Below, piece by piece: positions 43,783 to 55,573 of a stretch of 64,000 bases of DNA. Position 1 is the stretch's first letter, and each line of letters begins with the position of its first letter. Source of the DNA: Persicaria tinctoria (taxonomy: Eukaryota > Streptophyta > Magnoliopsida > Caryophyllales > Polygonaceae); contig JBANSL010000001.1 in NCBI GenBank assembly GCA_037127255.1, positions 41,345,001-41,409,000 on the forward strand, in the 5' to 3' direction. Both the position numbers and the translations under genes were made by a program. The notes beneath the pieces were generated by a model. The model saw nothing but the letters and a program-made list of their open reading frames with translations, was not told the origin of the DNA and made no database searches.

Positions 43783-44229
43783 ACTTCCTTTAGATTCTTG
43801 GTAGTTACCTCTCCTAAACTCTTCTTCAAAATTCAAGCATCAAATCGAAAACAAAAAAAAAAGGTTTCTAGAGGACTCTAACTTTGTAGTAAAAAATTTA
43901 AGAATAAATATTTCTTCTTGTTACCGATTAGAATCTAGCATACGAGGCATTTGAACCCTCATCCATGTATATGAGCTCATTGCTCTGTCTTTTAAGCTAA
44001 TAAGCTTGCAAGTATTAGAAAATGGCCAACAAGCAGCCCTCCTAAGCAAAGATGAATTCAACTTTTATCATCTTCCCATTAAATTAAACCAATAGAAAAC
44101 AGTCCCAAACAGGGAAAAACCGAACACAAGAAGGCCAATAGTTGAAAATGAAAGCCAACTAAATTTCAAATATAACACCAACAATCGAGTGTTTCAAAAC
44201 AACCCCAAACAAAAACCCTTCCAAGCAGT
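43783..44229. other. Unassigned sequence left of element C
   Basis: AT-rich and possibly single-copy, with no frame or repeat I can name. It is continuous with 48798-50108 once element C is removed. It may be intron, UTR or intergenic sequence. Confidence 0.4.
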
Positions 44230-44234
44230 AGCAA

Positions 44235-45418
44235 TGATACGGGGTTAGCCGTAGGTTGGTCCGATCTTCGACAACAAGCAAGAATAATCAAGAACTAATA
44301 AAGAAACTCAAGAACTTAATCAAGAACGATCAAGAACATAAAGAAAGCAGCAAGAAATAACAAGAAAGATGCAAGATTTATGCAAGACTCAACAAGAAAG
44401 CAAAGAAACGCAGCAAGACTCTCAAGAATCGATCAAGATAGGGCAAGATCGACCAAGAAACACCAAGAACAGCAAGAACTCAATGTCGACAATAAAGAAA
44501 GAACAAAGACTCGACAAAGATAGATAAAGACTCGAAATTGAATTGCAAGAATGGAAAGACACGACCTGATATGGACTGAGTCGATCTATGCAGAACAAGA
44601 TAAAGACCCCAGGCCTCCTCAGAGGGTAGGAACCAATACCAATGCCTACACAACCCGCCTCTACAATCCGACACAATCAAGCGGACAACTTGAAGCACCA
44701 GAAGGGGGCTTGTGGATACTAGATTCACCAAGTCTTGCGAAGTTGATGAACGGCAAAGCAAACCAAGCTGAGATTATCAATCAATGACCAACGAGCACTG
44801 CTCTAGTTGAATCAACAAACACTCGATGTGTTTCACACAATTTGAGAGATCTAAATTCTATTCATAATGTTCTTATCGAATTACAATAGGAGAACTCGGA
44901 ATATATAGGCCACGCAGGGCTGTTGGGCCGAGTTAGATGATAAAATAAGATAAAACTAACATCTAATGGAAATAATAAAAATAACCTTAAAGTTTCCTAA
45001 AATAACTTAAGTAAAAGAAATACTAAATAGGAAATAAATATAATGTTCCAAAACTTAACAAAATCCCGTCGAAACCAGCAGCAGCTCAAATAATGTGGAT
45101 TTCGGCCAAGCTATAGGACGAATCTGGAAAAACCTTCAACAGCAAAGTTGTAGATCTCTTCGTTCTCGTTCCAACAAGGTATGGCACGCCTCAATCCGAT
45201 CAATATTGAATCCGTACGACCCATTTTACAGAGACGTCGAAAAGCTGTCAAGTTGCTGGATGAATGTAAAAACGTCATTTAATCCAAGCTTGCACCTTGG
45301 GACTTCTTCCCATGGTGGAGCATTCTTCTTCCTCTTGAGAAGGACATCATCCTCATAATCTCGAATCATAGGTGTGTCCGGAGGTGTCTTTGATGATGGC
45401 TTGGATGGTCCCGCATCA
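44235..45418 (-). repeat. 3' LTR of C
   Basis: 1184 bp, from TGATACGGGG to CCGCATCA on the plus strand. The TATA-like CTATATATTCC (minus) lies near 44895-44910. Confidence 0.92.
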
Positions 45419-46245
45419 ATCTCCCTTTCTTGAAAAGGATTCGTCCTCGAATCCAAAGTCGCATTTGATTCCGCAAAGGCATCCACACGAGCTCCTGGAT
45501 CGAATACCACATGTCCATGGAAATCCATCTCAAGAACGATTGGTGTAGAGATTGACCACTCCTCGATGGTTATTGTCTCATCTTCATCTACAAAATCAAG
45601 AAAAGAAACTTTATTAGTGCATAATTCATATTTCATGTCATCTTCATGATGTTCTAACTTAATATGCACTTGAGCTTGGTCATTAATCCCTAAGTTTCCA
45701 TCCAAAACCAGCAAGTTTTCATCCTTTTCCAAGGCTGAATTTTCAATTAACTCAATGCTAGCAATAGTAGAAGAAGTTTCATCATCAATGATCATATTAG
45801 AAACTATGCCTTCTTCTAAGCATGTAGTTTGACACAAATCTTTGCTTTGATTATCAGCACAGGGTATAGGTTGAACACTTAAAACATTACTAACAATCAA
45901 AGAATCTTCATGCTCATAGTCAACGCAATTTTCATTATCATAGGCAAGTAAACTAACATCTTGATCATTACTAACAACATGCTCTACATTTTCAGCAATA
46001 AAAGAAGCATCTATGCTAGAAGAAACATGATGTTGAATAGCATTATTAAGCGGAATAGGATGAGATTCTGCCCTTTCATTAGATGGCACTTCAGCTTTAG
46101 GTGGGACTCCTTGTCCGAACACCGTATTAGAGCCAAAACGCTGAAGCTCTATTGCCGTCAAGCTTTTATCTATCTTAGCTAACATCTCCATGACGGTATT
46201 GTACCAGTCGTTGCCCTGGTTATTAGACATTGCAAATAAAGACAA
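45226..46245 (-). CDS. Intact chimeric gag-protease-tail ORF of C
   Basis: A 339-codon open frame. The likely start is the MSNNQGNDWYNTVMEMLAKI methionine at 46230, five codons inside the longest frame, because MSN starts are shared with A, B, G1 and G2. The middle holds CADNQSKDLCQTTCLEEG and MIIDDETSS (protease-region remnant with no DSG/DGG), then VHIKLEHHEDDMKYELCT, closest to the VHIKLRHYEDD of G1. The C-terminus DSRTNPFQEREIDAGPSK passes through the PPT and 64 codons into the LTR, ending in a Lys-rich stretch (LLKRKKNAPPWEE). C and B differ at many positions yet both stay open. Role unknown. Confidence 0.8.
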   Translation of the reverse strand: MSLFAMSNNQGNDWYNTVMEMLAKIDKSLTAIELQRFGSNTVFGQGVPPKAEVPSNERAESHPIPLNNAIQHHVSSSIDASFIAENVEHVVSNDQDVSLLAYDNENCVDYEHEDSLIVSNVLSVQPIPCADNQSKDLCQTTCLEEGIVSNMIIDDETSSTIASIELIENSALEKDENLLVLDGNLGINDQAQVHIKLEHHEDDMKYELCTNKVSFLDFVDEDETITIEEWSISTPIVLEMDFHGHVVFDPGARVDAFAESNATLDSRTNPFQEREIDAGPSKPSSKTPPDTPMIRDYEDDVLLKRKKNAPPWEEVPRCKLGLNDVFTFIQQLDSFSTSL

Positions 46246-46419
46246 ACAAAGAACTATGTTAAAGGTTAGTAAAACTTATAAACAGCTCACAATTGTGTTT
46301 CGCTCACACTCCCTCTCTGATTGATATATCACGCTTGCTAGGGCAATCCGCTTTGGGCAAATCAACTACCAAGCAAAAACTAAGCAATCAAGGTATGTAG
46401 TGAATGAAACAACACACAA

Positions 46420-46690
46420 GAGAACTCAACAAGGGCTGTAGAGAACTCGATGTAAGCAAACAACTCAATTCAAGCAAAACAGATGGGAATTTGCAAGAAC
46501 TTAACTCGACACAACAAGGAGATCACTCGGCAGGGGCTGAGATCACTCGACTCAATCAAAGCAAGCACTCGACAGTAACAAACAGCACTCGATCAAGGTG
46601 AAGGAGTACTCGACACACACACAATCAACTTGATCAACACAAGAGAGAACTCGACCAGGAGGAGATCTCTTCGACACAAACTTAAACAAC
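46420..46690 (-). repeat. Leader array of TCGAGTG words in C
   Basis: On the plus strand CACTCGAC/ACTCGA words recur about ten times at irregular 15-35 bp intervals, matching the leader arrays of G1 and G2 in content and position. Confidence 0.7.
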
Positions 46691-47608
46691 ACTTGAACAA
46701 GAAAATCAGTGCTTGACTCAAAGAGAAAATAAGAAAAACAAAAGAAAAACTTGGAAATTTACCTCTTTTGATTGAAAACCTTAAATTATGATGTTGTAGT
46801 TGCAAGGTAGGGTTTCAATTTTGTGGAGGTAAGGTAATGTGTTTAGGTTTAGGGTTGTCGACAAGGGCTATGGAGATCACCAAAAAGTTGAGTCCTTTAG
46901 GTTTTCTTGCACTAGATCAACAAACAACAACCAAACACTTCCTTCTCTCTTTTTGTTTCCAATTTTCGGATCTGTTTTTCTCTCTCTCTCTCTCTCTTTT
47001 TTTTTTCAAATCTGAAACTAATGCAAGAAAAGACTCAAAATAGTGTATAGGACTCGAAAATTTGATGAAAGTGGTGAAAAGATAACAAAATTCAGCCCTA
47101 ATGCAAAGATATAGATAGAATGGCTAATTTAGGTAATAAGATCTATCTTGTGCCTTTTTAGATAGTTGATAGATATAATGGAAATTAATATCCAACAACT
47201 TAATAAAATCTGATTTTAGGCAATGGATAAAAGATAAATCAAAATTCCCAAAGATAGAATAGATAAACAAAAGGATAGAAAGATAACAAACTAGGGTTTG
47301 CTCTTTGTGTGGTGGTAGAGTCGGCCAAGCAAGGACTTATGGGGACAGCTAGGGCTGCCGTCGGCGGTTAGAGTACACAACAGGGGTTGTGCACACTTGT
47401 GGTCGACTCCACTGGTCTCGGCTAGGCTTTGTGTTTAGGCTATGCAACCACAAACAATCACAAACTCAAGATTAGTGCAAGAATCAATAAAGAATTGCAA
47501 GAAGTAAAGACCAAAATAAGAAAAGGACTTTTTTTTTAGTGGTTTTTGTGTTTATGAAAAGAAAAAGACTCAATCTTGATGTCGGAAACCAAAGCTCTGA
47601 TGCCAATT

Positions 47609-48792
47609 TGATACGGGGTTAGCCGTAGGTTGGTCCGATCTTCGACAACAAGCAAGAATAATCAAGAACTAATAAAGAAACTCAAGAACTTAATCAAGAA
47701 CGATCAAGAACTTAAAGAACGCAGCAAGAAATAACAAGAAAGATGCAAGATTTATGCAAGACTCAACAAGAAAGCAAAGAAACGCAACAAGACTCTCAAG
47801 AATCGATCAAGATAGGGCAAGATCGACCAAGAAACACCAAGAACAGCAAGAACTCAATGTCGACAATAAAGAAAGAACAAAGACTCGACAAAGATAGATA
47901 AAGACTCGAAATTGAATTGCAAGAATGGAAAGACACGACCTGATATGGACTGAGTCGATCTATGCAGAACAAGATAAAGACCCCAGGCCTCCTCAGAGGG
48001 TAGGAACCAATACCAATGCCTACACAACCCGCCTCTACAATCCGACACAATCAAGCGGACAACTTGAAGCACCAGAAGGGGGCTTGTGGATACTAGATTC
48101 ACCAAGTCTTGCGAAGTTGATGAACGGCAAAGCAAACCAAGCTGAGATTATCAATCAATGACCAACGAGCACTGCTCTAGTTGAATCAACAAACACTCGA
48201 TGTGTTTCACACAATTTGAGAGATCTAAATTCTATTCATAATGTTCTTATCGAATTACAATAGGAGAACTCGGAATATATAGGCCACGCAGGGCTGTTGG
48301 GCCGAGTTAGATGATAAAATAAGATAAAACTAACATCTAATGGAAATAATAAAAATAACCTTAAAGTTTCCTAAAATAACTTAAGTAAAAGAAATACTAA
48401 ATAGGAAATAAATATAATGTTCCAAAACTTAACAAAATCCCGTCGAAACCAGCAGCAGCTCAAAGAATGTGGATTTCGGCCAAGCTATAGGACGAATCTG
48501 GAAAAACCTTCAACATCAAAGTTGTAGATCTCTTCGTTCTCGTTCCAACAAGGTATGGGACGCCTCAATCCGATCAATATTGAATCCGTACGACCCATTT
48601 TACAGAGACGTCGAAAAGCTGTCAAGTTGCTGGATGAATGTAAAAACGTCATTTAATCCAAGCTTGCACCTTGGGACTTCTTCCCATGGTGGAGCATTCT
48701 TCTTCCTCTTGAGAAGGACATCATCCTCATAATCTCGAATCATAGGTGTGTCCGGAGGTGTCTTTGATGATGGCTTGGATGGTCCCGCATCA
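47609..48792 (-). repeat. 5' LTR of C
   Basis: 1184 bp, equal in length to the left copy and nearly identical. Confidence 0.92.
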
Positions 48793-48797
48793 AGCAA

Positions 48798-50108
48798 CAT
48801 GTAGAAAACAACACCCAAATCTGTCCAAATCAGCCTCTAAAAAGCAGTCGAAGGGCTCGAAGTAAGTGCCAACATCTCCTCAATTTAGCGCAAAATGACC
48901 AGACCCAATTATCAAACAAAACAATACCAAAACTCCCTTAAAACAACACTTGGATTCAGCCGTAATCCAATATCGCCAACAAGGATCCCTCAAAACAAAA
49001 CAAACCTATTAGATGCACTAACTGTTGTATAATAACGATGAAATCTGATCAATGTAAATCAAATCAGTTTGGGAAGACCCCAATTTGAAATCTGACCCCT
49101 AAACCCCCAATTCAAAATAAGTATGAAATAACTCAGCAGCACACAAATGGAACGAGATTCACAAAAAATTGATACCTATACCTAATCCCCAAATCCCATT
49201 AAGAAGATACTTCATCTGTAATCCAACGTAAAAACCCTAACTGAAAAAAAAAACTAAATCCTTTAACCAGTTATTGGGAGATGGAAGAAAACTTACCTCC
49301 AGTCGCTTACAACCAGTGGCAGACCTAGGGGGCTCGAGGAGTCTTTAATCCCCCTGGGTTAAAAAAAAGTACACACACATACGTACGTGTGTGGGTGGGT
49401 GTGTACTTCTTATCTTAGTTAGTTAAGGGAAAGGAAAGGAAGAAAAGACATAGCACATGTGAAAAATCAAATGGTCCTTGCTTCGAATCCTGTCAAAAAC
49501 CAATTAGTGAAATTAGGGTTTGATTTCGAGAATCTATTTTGTGAAATTTTGATTAGGGTTGAATTTGGGAATCAATTTTGTGTTTTAATTATTGTGTATA
49601 TGTGATTTTGAGAATAAAGTTTATGAATTTGGGAATTGAATTTGAGGTTTGTGAATTGAATTTGTGAGACTTTATGCAGTATCTATGTTTTCCTACCCTA
49701 CATATTCAACTCGTGATTTCTATAATGTAATTGAGAACCAAAAGAATGATGAACATTTTGAGAAATACATATCCAAATTTATAAGAATGGGAAAAAAGAA
49801 ACAGTACTAGCTTGATTCTACATATATCAGATCTTAATTTTTGTGGTAAATATTTGTACAAAGTTGAAAAATATGATGAAGGCCTAGCAATGTTCATTTA
49901 GCGTGATCGAAGTTTGATAAGTTTAGAATCCGAATATGCATGTTCATTTTGAAACCTTTGAATTTTCAACGAATTGCGAGATATCACTACCATAGCAACC
50001 AAGCAAATATAAGTCTACTTTTCTACAATATACTACCAAGCCGAAAATCGTAGCTTAAAGGACTATGTTCCAGGCCTATATCTCAGTACGCATTAAGAAC
50101 ATATGACT
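48798..50108. other. Unassigned sequence right of element C
   Basis: AT-rich with no supported gene. Near 49314 the phrase CAGTGGCAGACCTAGGGGG resembles the ends of some plant DNA transposons, followed by a GTGT/ACGT microsatellite (49371-49408), but I find no matching second end. Before it, the minus strand has a splice-donor-like GAGGTAAGTTTTC (about 49290), hinting at a disrupted gene on that strand. Confidence 0.35.
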
Positions 50109-53100
50109 TGTAACGGCCCGGGATTATGATTCCCGGGTTACGTTTCGAGGGATGAAACCCCCCCCCCTTGGGATCTTGCGCCCTTAGTACAAGTTGAAGG
50201 TTTGAAATTCTAAACTGACGTTTTCGAAGTGGGATTTCGTACCCGAATTCGAAGGGATCATTGGAATCCCCAAGGAAGTCCCCTGTACGTGTCGTAAGTC
50301 TAAGCGTGGAAAACCGATAGCCATGCAAATAGAGGAAGTAAAGTGTAAATACAAGGGGTGCCACGGTAGAGCGGGGTCAAAACGGAGGCTAAAACCATCG
50401 GTCCAAAAAGTCGTCCTGAGTTTGGTGAAGTAAGGAACTCAAACTCTCACTCACCGCCAAGCAAAAGGACCCGCACAAATAATCAAGTAACATCTATAGA
50501 ACGAACATAATGAACACCTAAAAACGTTAATAATGAGCGGGATCAGATGATGCCCACATGCTCTTTCCCCACCCTAAGCACACACATACTCTATACGTAC
50601 CTAATAATCATGCTTCTACATGCAAGGCAGAATATGAACACACTAACATGCCCCTAAATTCAAGTACATAATAATAATAGTGATGGCCTTAACACTGAAT
50701 ACAAAGTGGTATATCCCGCTTCTTAACAACCACCCCCCTTTCCGATAGGGCGGAGAGTGACCAGCTCGCGAATGCATTCTAATTCATTAATGGGGCGAGG
50801 TCCGTATTGATACCCGATCGATCTCAGGTTGCATGCTTATTAACAAATCATGAATGTGTGCATAAAAGATAAAAGGAATAAGATAATGCAAAAGGTAAAA
50901 TAAGAGTAATGAGTAAAGTGGTAATAAAGTGGCAACTAAGATTCGAACGACTCAGGATCAACCCGATTAGACTGGATCGTCAGATGACCCTAGCAAAGAC
51001 CCTATATTCTTCACAAATAACATCTGTTTTGTTTACAAACGCATAAAGAAATAGAATGATCAATGGTCAATGCAACCTAGCATGATACTACATGGCATGC
51101 TGATCATGAATGCAAGCACCTAGTATATCATGCACATAAAGCAGGGAGTTCTCTCTATCAATCTGAGTAAGCTCCGAAGAGACTTACCTGGCTATGCATA
51201 ACATCATAATAGAAGGTCTGGCACATATCAATCATAATCACAAAGTATCACCTAAATACATATCAGAACACATATATAAGTCTACGTCTAATCATGCGAG
51301 CAATCAAAGCATACATCATTCAATGAGAATAACAACCATATTGCAATCGTCATTCCATCAAGTTCAACCATTCATCAATCATCACATTGCCACATTCCGT
51401 AAGAACATATCATTCTCATCGTTTCGTTCAGCCACATTCATATGTTCATAATAATCATGTATCCGCATAATCATATATCTTAAAGTTCATCATTTTCATC
51501 ATAGTTCATAAGACATAAGTCAAACGATACATATTATACATCTCATTATGTTATTAGTCAACTAGCCATGCTATTAGTCCACACAATCCTAATATTAGTC
51601 AATGAATCACATCAACATGCTAGTTAGTCATTCATCACATAATTCTCGAGTTAGTCCCAAAAGCCATTTCAAAACCCAAGTTACCGATAAGAATATTCGA
51701 ACTTAATCCCATATGAAGTTTGTTTTTCGAAACCCCCAAATAAGATCCTTAAGTTAGTTCTTGAAAACCCCAAAAGCGTTGAAAATGAGTCGTGAAAATG
51801 ATCATTGAAATTGTCCATAAATGGAGTCAAAACACTCGGACAGGGAGTTAGTCGCGGTCGTAAGATGGGTTGTCGCGCCCGCGAGAGTCGGCGCCTCAGA
51901 GGGCTTTCACGGTCGCGAGCCTCTCACCGTGGCGAGACTCGATCGCACCCGCAAGTTCTGGAGTCCCCTCATAGGGCATCCTAGAACATCACTTCGCCGC
52001 CACGAATCACCCTTCTCGCTGCTGTGAGCAAGAACCCTAGATAAAGTGTTTTTTCTCGCGGTCGTGAGTTCCTTCTCGCGGCGACGACTACGGGCCTGAA
52101 TCTTTGATTCCAGGACCGGTTGTGGCCTCTCTTGGTGTTGTTAGCCCCTCCCCTTTTTCCCAAAATTTCTCATGAACCCCAGGCATTTTTTAGTACAAAA
52201 ATGACAAGGAAAACTCAAGGATTCGAAGAGATTTCTCCCCCAACTCTTCCTTGCTTCACTTTCTATTTTCCCGGGTGGCTCTTGAGGAAATTTGAGGCCG
52301 AATATCCTAGATCCGCTTGTTGGGTGAGTAAGATGAGTTATTTTATGGATAGAAGAGAGAAATTGAAGGGTTTGGAAGTGAAAGGAAGAGAAAAGGTGCC
52401 AACTTACCCTTCCTAGAACCAAAACCGAACAACCTACCCTTCCTTGCTTCACTTTCTCGGTTATATCATAACTCAAAAGGCATTACATCATCCCCACTAG
52501 GTCTTAGCAAGCAGTCTATAAGGACCCCTATAAAATTCTTGTATCCACTTCGTGGGTCATCATTGTGCAAGGTCAGTCAGAAGATTTCAAGAGAGGTCCT
52601 AAGTTTTAAAAGATTTGGTCTCAAAATCGTGGAAGCTCTCGATCACGTTCAATTTCCCAAAATCGAAGTTAGTTCTTTCCAAACACCATTCAAAGTCCCT
52701 TAAACCCGACGTTAGTCAAGCAAGTTTCAAATTTCAAGAGGTGGAATCATCTATCTCTAAGGGCTAATCCCATATTTTCTTCCTAGGTTCCAAGTAAGAG
52801 TCAAATTTGATCAATTCGGTTATAGCATCCTAGCAATTCCAATTCAAGGCATCATATATCACATCAATCGTACAACATATCAATCATATCACACATTCAT
52901 AAACAGATCATACTCATGTCAAGGACAGTCACATACTATAATATATCTAGCATAGTATCATGCATAGTAGGATTCATCATATCATATCACAAAAGTTGCA
53001 CATCATATCACTCAGATAAGCATATCATACTTATGTTAACTACTAAACGTCATCATATTAGAGGCAAACAAGTACTTTCACAAACTAGCATTTCATCAAG

Positions 53101-53351
53101 TTCAGGGAATAACTATGTTAGTACTAACATCTCACTGTTGGTCATGGCAGTACATCAAGGAGTCCACAAAATCTGTAGTATAGAATCTCCACACATCTGG
53201 CCCCAAGTAACGCATAACAGTAAGTCACATCCTCTGGAGAATCTGTCTATAACTATCAATCCTATCAAGACACGACCACTACTCCTTATCTCTCGCATCA
53301 AGGTCATTCTCACTTAGGTCTACCAACTCAATCAAATATGAGTTCTAGACA
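50109..53351 (-). mobile_element. Segment T, LTR-like sequence (possible Gypsy LTR)
   Basis: It starts TGTAACGGCCCGGGATTATG, where CCCGGGATTATGATTCCCGGG is a perfect inverted repeat, and may end TTCTAGACA at 53351. CCCGGG...GTTACA ends are common in Gypsy LTRs read on the minus strand. No PBS, PPT or matched TSD is seen (left TGACT, right CCTGA), so the type is tentative. The contents are non-coding: AT-rich sequence, a GC-rich array at 51850-52110, and a direct repeat of 'aacctacccttccttgcttcac' type (52242-52256 and 52433-52455). Confidence 0.4.
51850..52110 (-). repeat. GC-rich paired palindromes in T
   Basis: Words of the type TCGCGGTCGTGAG recur: starts at 51851/51872 (21 bp apart), about 51907/51924/51942 (17-18 bp) and 52055/52075 (20 bp). 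The layout copies the TCGATATCGAG pairs of the Athila-like LTRs with C/G in place of A/T. Confidence 0.7.
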
Positions 53352-53353
53352 CC

Positions 53354-53724
53354 TGATAATGCATATTTTAGATAGGCATTATAGGTAGTTGTTATTGCAT
53401 TTAGAGGAGTATATGTCATGTTTATTGACTAATTCGCATCATTAGTCTTTTATCTTGCAAGTGTGGAATCATTAGTATTTTAGAGGAGTATATGTCATGT
53501 TTATTGACTAATTCGCATCATTAGTATTTTATCTTGCAAGTGTGGAATCTACGCTCTTTTGTGCTTATTCGCAGATTTATGTTTTGACGCTTGGAAGGAT
53601 GCATTTATGGCGTTGCTAAGGATGAGTATGAGAAGCTAGGAACTTGAGGAAACCATTTATAAAGGAAAGAAGAGGCGTAGGAAGGATCTTAGCATGGATT
53701 CAGAAGCATTTAGACGACATATAC
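53354..53724 (+). repeat. Fragment of a Y-type LTR with a 79-bp tandem duplication
   Basis: It begins TGATAATGCATATTTTAG, closely matching the start of LTR Y. Two copies of a 79-bp unit begin TTAGAGGAGTATATG at 53401 and 53480. The LTR stops at 53724 where a CACTA-type end begins, and its remainder is not found in the window. Confidence 0.6.
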
Positions 53725-54220
53725 CACTACTAAAAAAATAGGATTTAGCAACGGATTATTAGCCACGAATGTTAGGCGTCGCTATCCTTATGGCCAATAT
53801 CAATGACATTGGCAACAACTGTTACCATCCATGGCTATATTCATGGCTGGTAGGCGTCCTGTTATGCCAGCTCATCAAAGTCGTGGCTAATAGCAACGAG
53901 CTTGGTGTCCGTTGTAAAGGCTCAAAATTTCAAATCCTAAATTTCTGGAAAAAAAGAAATTAAAAATGAACTTAAACTGAATTTAAAACTCGTTTAGTGG
54001 ATTCCGACAAGAATAAAAAGATGTAACTAACAATTTCCGTCCTTTTACCTCAAAAATTCAAAATAATTATCAGAAGGCGATATTTTTGTCGATTTTAAAA
54101 ATCTAATTGATCGAGAAAGCGAGAGTCGGAGAAACTAACATTCGGGAACTAATTTTAAGATTCGAATTTCGCGTATTCAAGATTTAATTTCGGGTATTAG
54201 TTTACCCCATTCCACGCACA
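53725..54220 (+). mobile_element. End of a second CACTA-like element
   Basis: It begins CACTACTAAAAAAATAGG at 53725, preceded by TAC. Next come dispersed words such as TTAGCAACGG, CGTGGCTA and GCGTC in both directions, as in CACTA subterminal regions. No matching right end is found up to 64000, so the element is truncated or its far end has diverged. Its size is unknown, and the hAT element at 54506 may lie inside it. Confidence 0.5.
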
Positions 54221-54497
54221 ATGCTCAGCCACTCCCATCACTCACCATACTCTTTCAAATCCACACCCTTCTCCCCTTCATTCACCATTCACCATCATCA
54301 CCCATCCCTCTTCCCCTCTTCATTCATCATCATTCACCATCTTCTCCTCCATCACCGTCTTCACCATCACCTTGCTCGTCACCGTTGTTCTTCACCGCCA
54401 CCACCCCCGATTCCTCTTCCTCCACATTCCTTCTCCGTCCTTGTGAGGGTAGCAACATCAAGTTCCATCGGAGGCACCACAAGCTGCAGCCACCACC
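54221..54497 (+). other. CT-rich gene-like stretch left of the hAT element
   Basis: CA/CT-rich sequence with 'tcaccatc' repeats and a frame of about 95 codons rich in Ser, His and Pro. It continues right of the hAT at 57760, where splice-donor-like GGTGAG sites follow (about 57811 and 57964). It may be 5' gene sequence, but no protein family is recognised and low complexity makes the frame doubtful. Confidence 0.3.
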
Positions 54498-54519
54498 ATT
54501 GTACTTAGAACTGGCAATT

Positions 54520-54755
54520 TGGGTCATCCGGTCGGGTTCGGGTCGATCACATTCCGGTCGGTCACTGATGAGTCGGGTCAACTCGGGTCAAAATTTCGGT
54601 GTCAGTCTTGGTCGGGTCGGGTCGGGTCGGATTCGATCAAAATGAAATTCAGAGTGGTCAGGTTTCGCTCAGAATCGGGTTGGACCCATTCGGGTTTTCT
54701 GTCAGAATCGGGTCGGTCTCATTCGGGTTTCGGGTCGGTCTCATTCAGGTTCAAG
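54520..54755 (+). repeat. GGGTCG-rich left subterminal region of the hAT
   Basis: GGTCGGGTCGGGTCGG (about 54609-54632) and many TTCGGGT words. Its G-tracts could form G-quadruplexes. The right-hand counterpart at 57480-57730 has the same orientation on the plus strand. Confidence 0.8.
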
Positions 54756-55139
54756 TAGAAGCGGGTGAGGTCTACATTTGTTTTAAACTTTTAATCGTTT
54801 GGATTGAATATGTTAAATCATGTTCGTTCGAGACTTTCGGGTAATCAATTTTATTAAATCGAATATGTAATTCATGTTATTTATGTATTTCAAAAAGTAT
54901 TTTAGTAAAATTAAACATGATTCAACATATAATCTACTCATTGGCTCGCAAGCTCCAATGTTGTTAAAAACTCGATTCGATCCTACGATTCCTACGATCT
55001 AAAAATAGAAAAACAATCCCGATCTTTTTTTGCGATTATAACGATCCTATAAAATGTCTATTATAAGAAATTTCTAATATTTATCCTTTATATCTAAGAA
55101 ATTTATAATATATTTAGTTAACGCGTTCCCTATATACAT

Positions 55140-55475
55140 CGCAAACGACACGTCGAATTGGACGTTACATCAACGTTGGATTAGACGTTGCCAAAACGTC
55201 TAATTTGACGTTTCATTTGTTGGGGAAATTGCCCAAGTGAAGGGGATCCGACGTTGTAACAACGTTGGGTCGGATGTTGTTGCAACGTCAGATCGGACGT
55301 TGCACCTTGGATCCCAACGGGCTCCGTCGGGCTTAGCAATGTTTATTTGGACGTTGCTACAACGTTAAATTTAACGTTGTTGCTACCTCCAAATCCCCAG
55401 AGGCAAACTAGGGGCGGGCTTAGAAACGTCGGATTCGGCGTTGTCACAACGTCAGATTTGACGTTGTGACTACTT
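55140..55475. repeat. AACGTC/GACGTT inverted-unit array, left
   Basis: About eight units of the form AACGTY-N5-7-RACGTT, for example AACGTCTAATTTGACGTTTC near 55193, each a small inverted repeat. The partner array lies at 56610-56845. Confidence 0.75.
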
Positions 55476-55494
55476 CCAGGTAACCAACCACTCC

Positions 55495-55501
55495 TATAAA
55501 A
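55495..55501 (+). promoter_or_regulatory. TATA box upstream of the B3-like unit
   Basis: TATAAAA, 73 bp upstream of the ATG at 55574, in a CTCCTATAAAAGGG context like plant core promoters. It suggests that the carried unit has its own promoter. Confidence 0.55.
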
Positions 55502-55573
55502 GGGAATGAGGACCTTGAATAACTCAACACAACAATTCCACATTCTCATTCCTTCCACATTTTCAATCCTTCC

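Larger units (their letters stand above)
44235..48792 (-). mobile_element. Non-autonomous Gypsy derivative C
   Basis: C is a 4558-bp element with LTRs of 1184 bp each (44235-45418 and 47609-48792) and a perfect TSD AGCAA (44230-44234 and 48793-48797). The minus-strand PBS TGGCATCAGAGC is at 47594-47605 and the PPT at 45419-45431. By eye the LTRs differ at about six positions, so it is recent. C has the same plan as A and B, but its LTR and leader form a distinct subfamily: its leader array is the TCGAGTG type shared with G1 and G2. Confidence 0.93.

Noticed and set aside
44422..44761. Long overlapping frames in the LTR of C
   Set aside because: Duplicated exactly with the second LTR (47796-48135), as expected of LTR sequence rather than a gene.
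49314..49400. CAGTGGCAGACCTAGGG as the start of a DNA transposon
   Set aside because: No matching inverted end or TSD could be found, so no element is claimed.
50109..53351. Segment T as a confirmed LTR with TSD
   Set aside because: The flanking 5-mers (TGACT and CCTGA) do not match and no PBS or PPT is present, so it is listed only as LTR-like.
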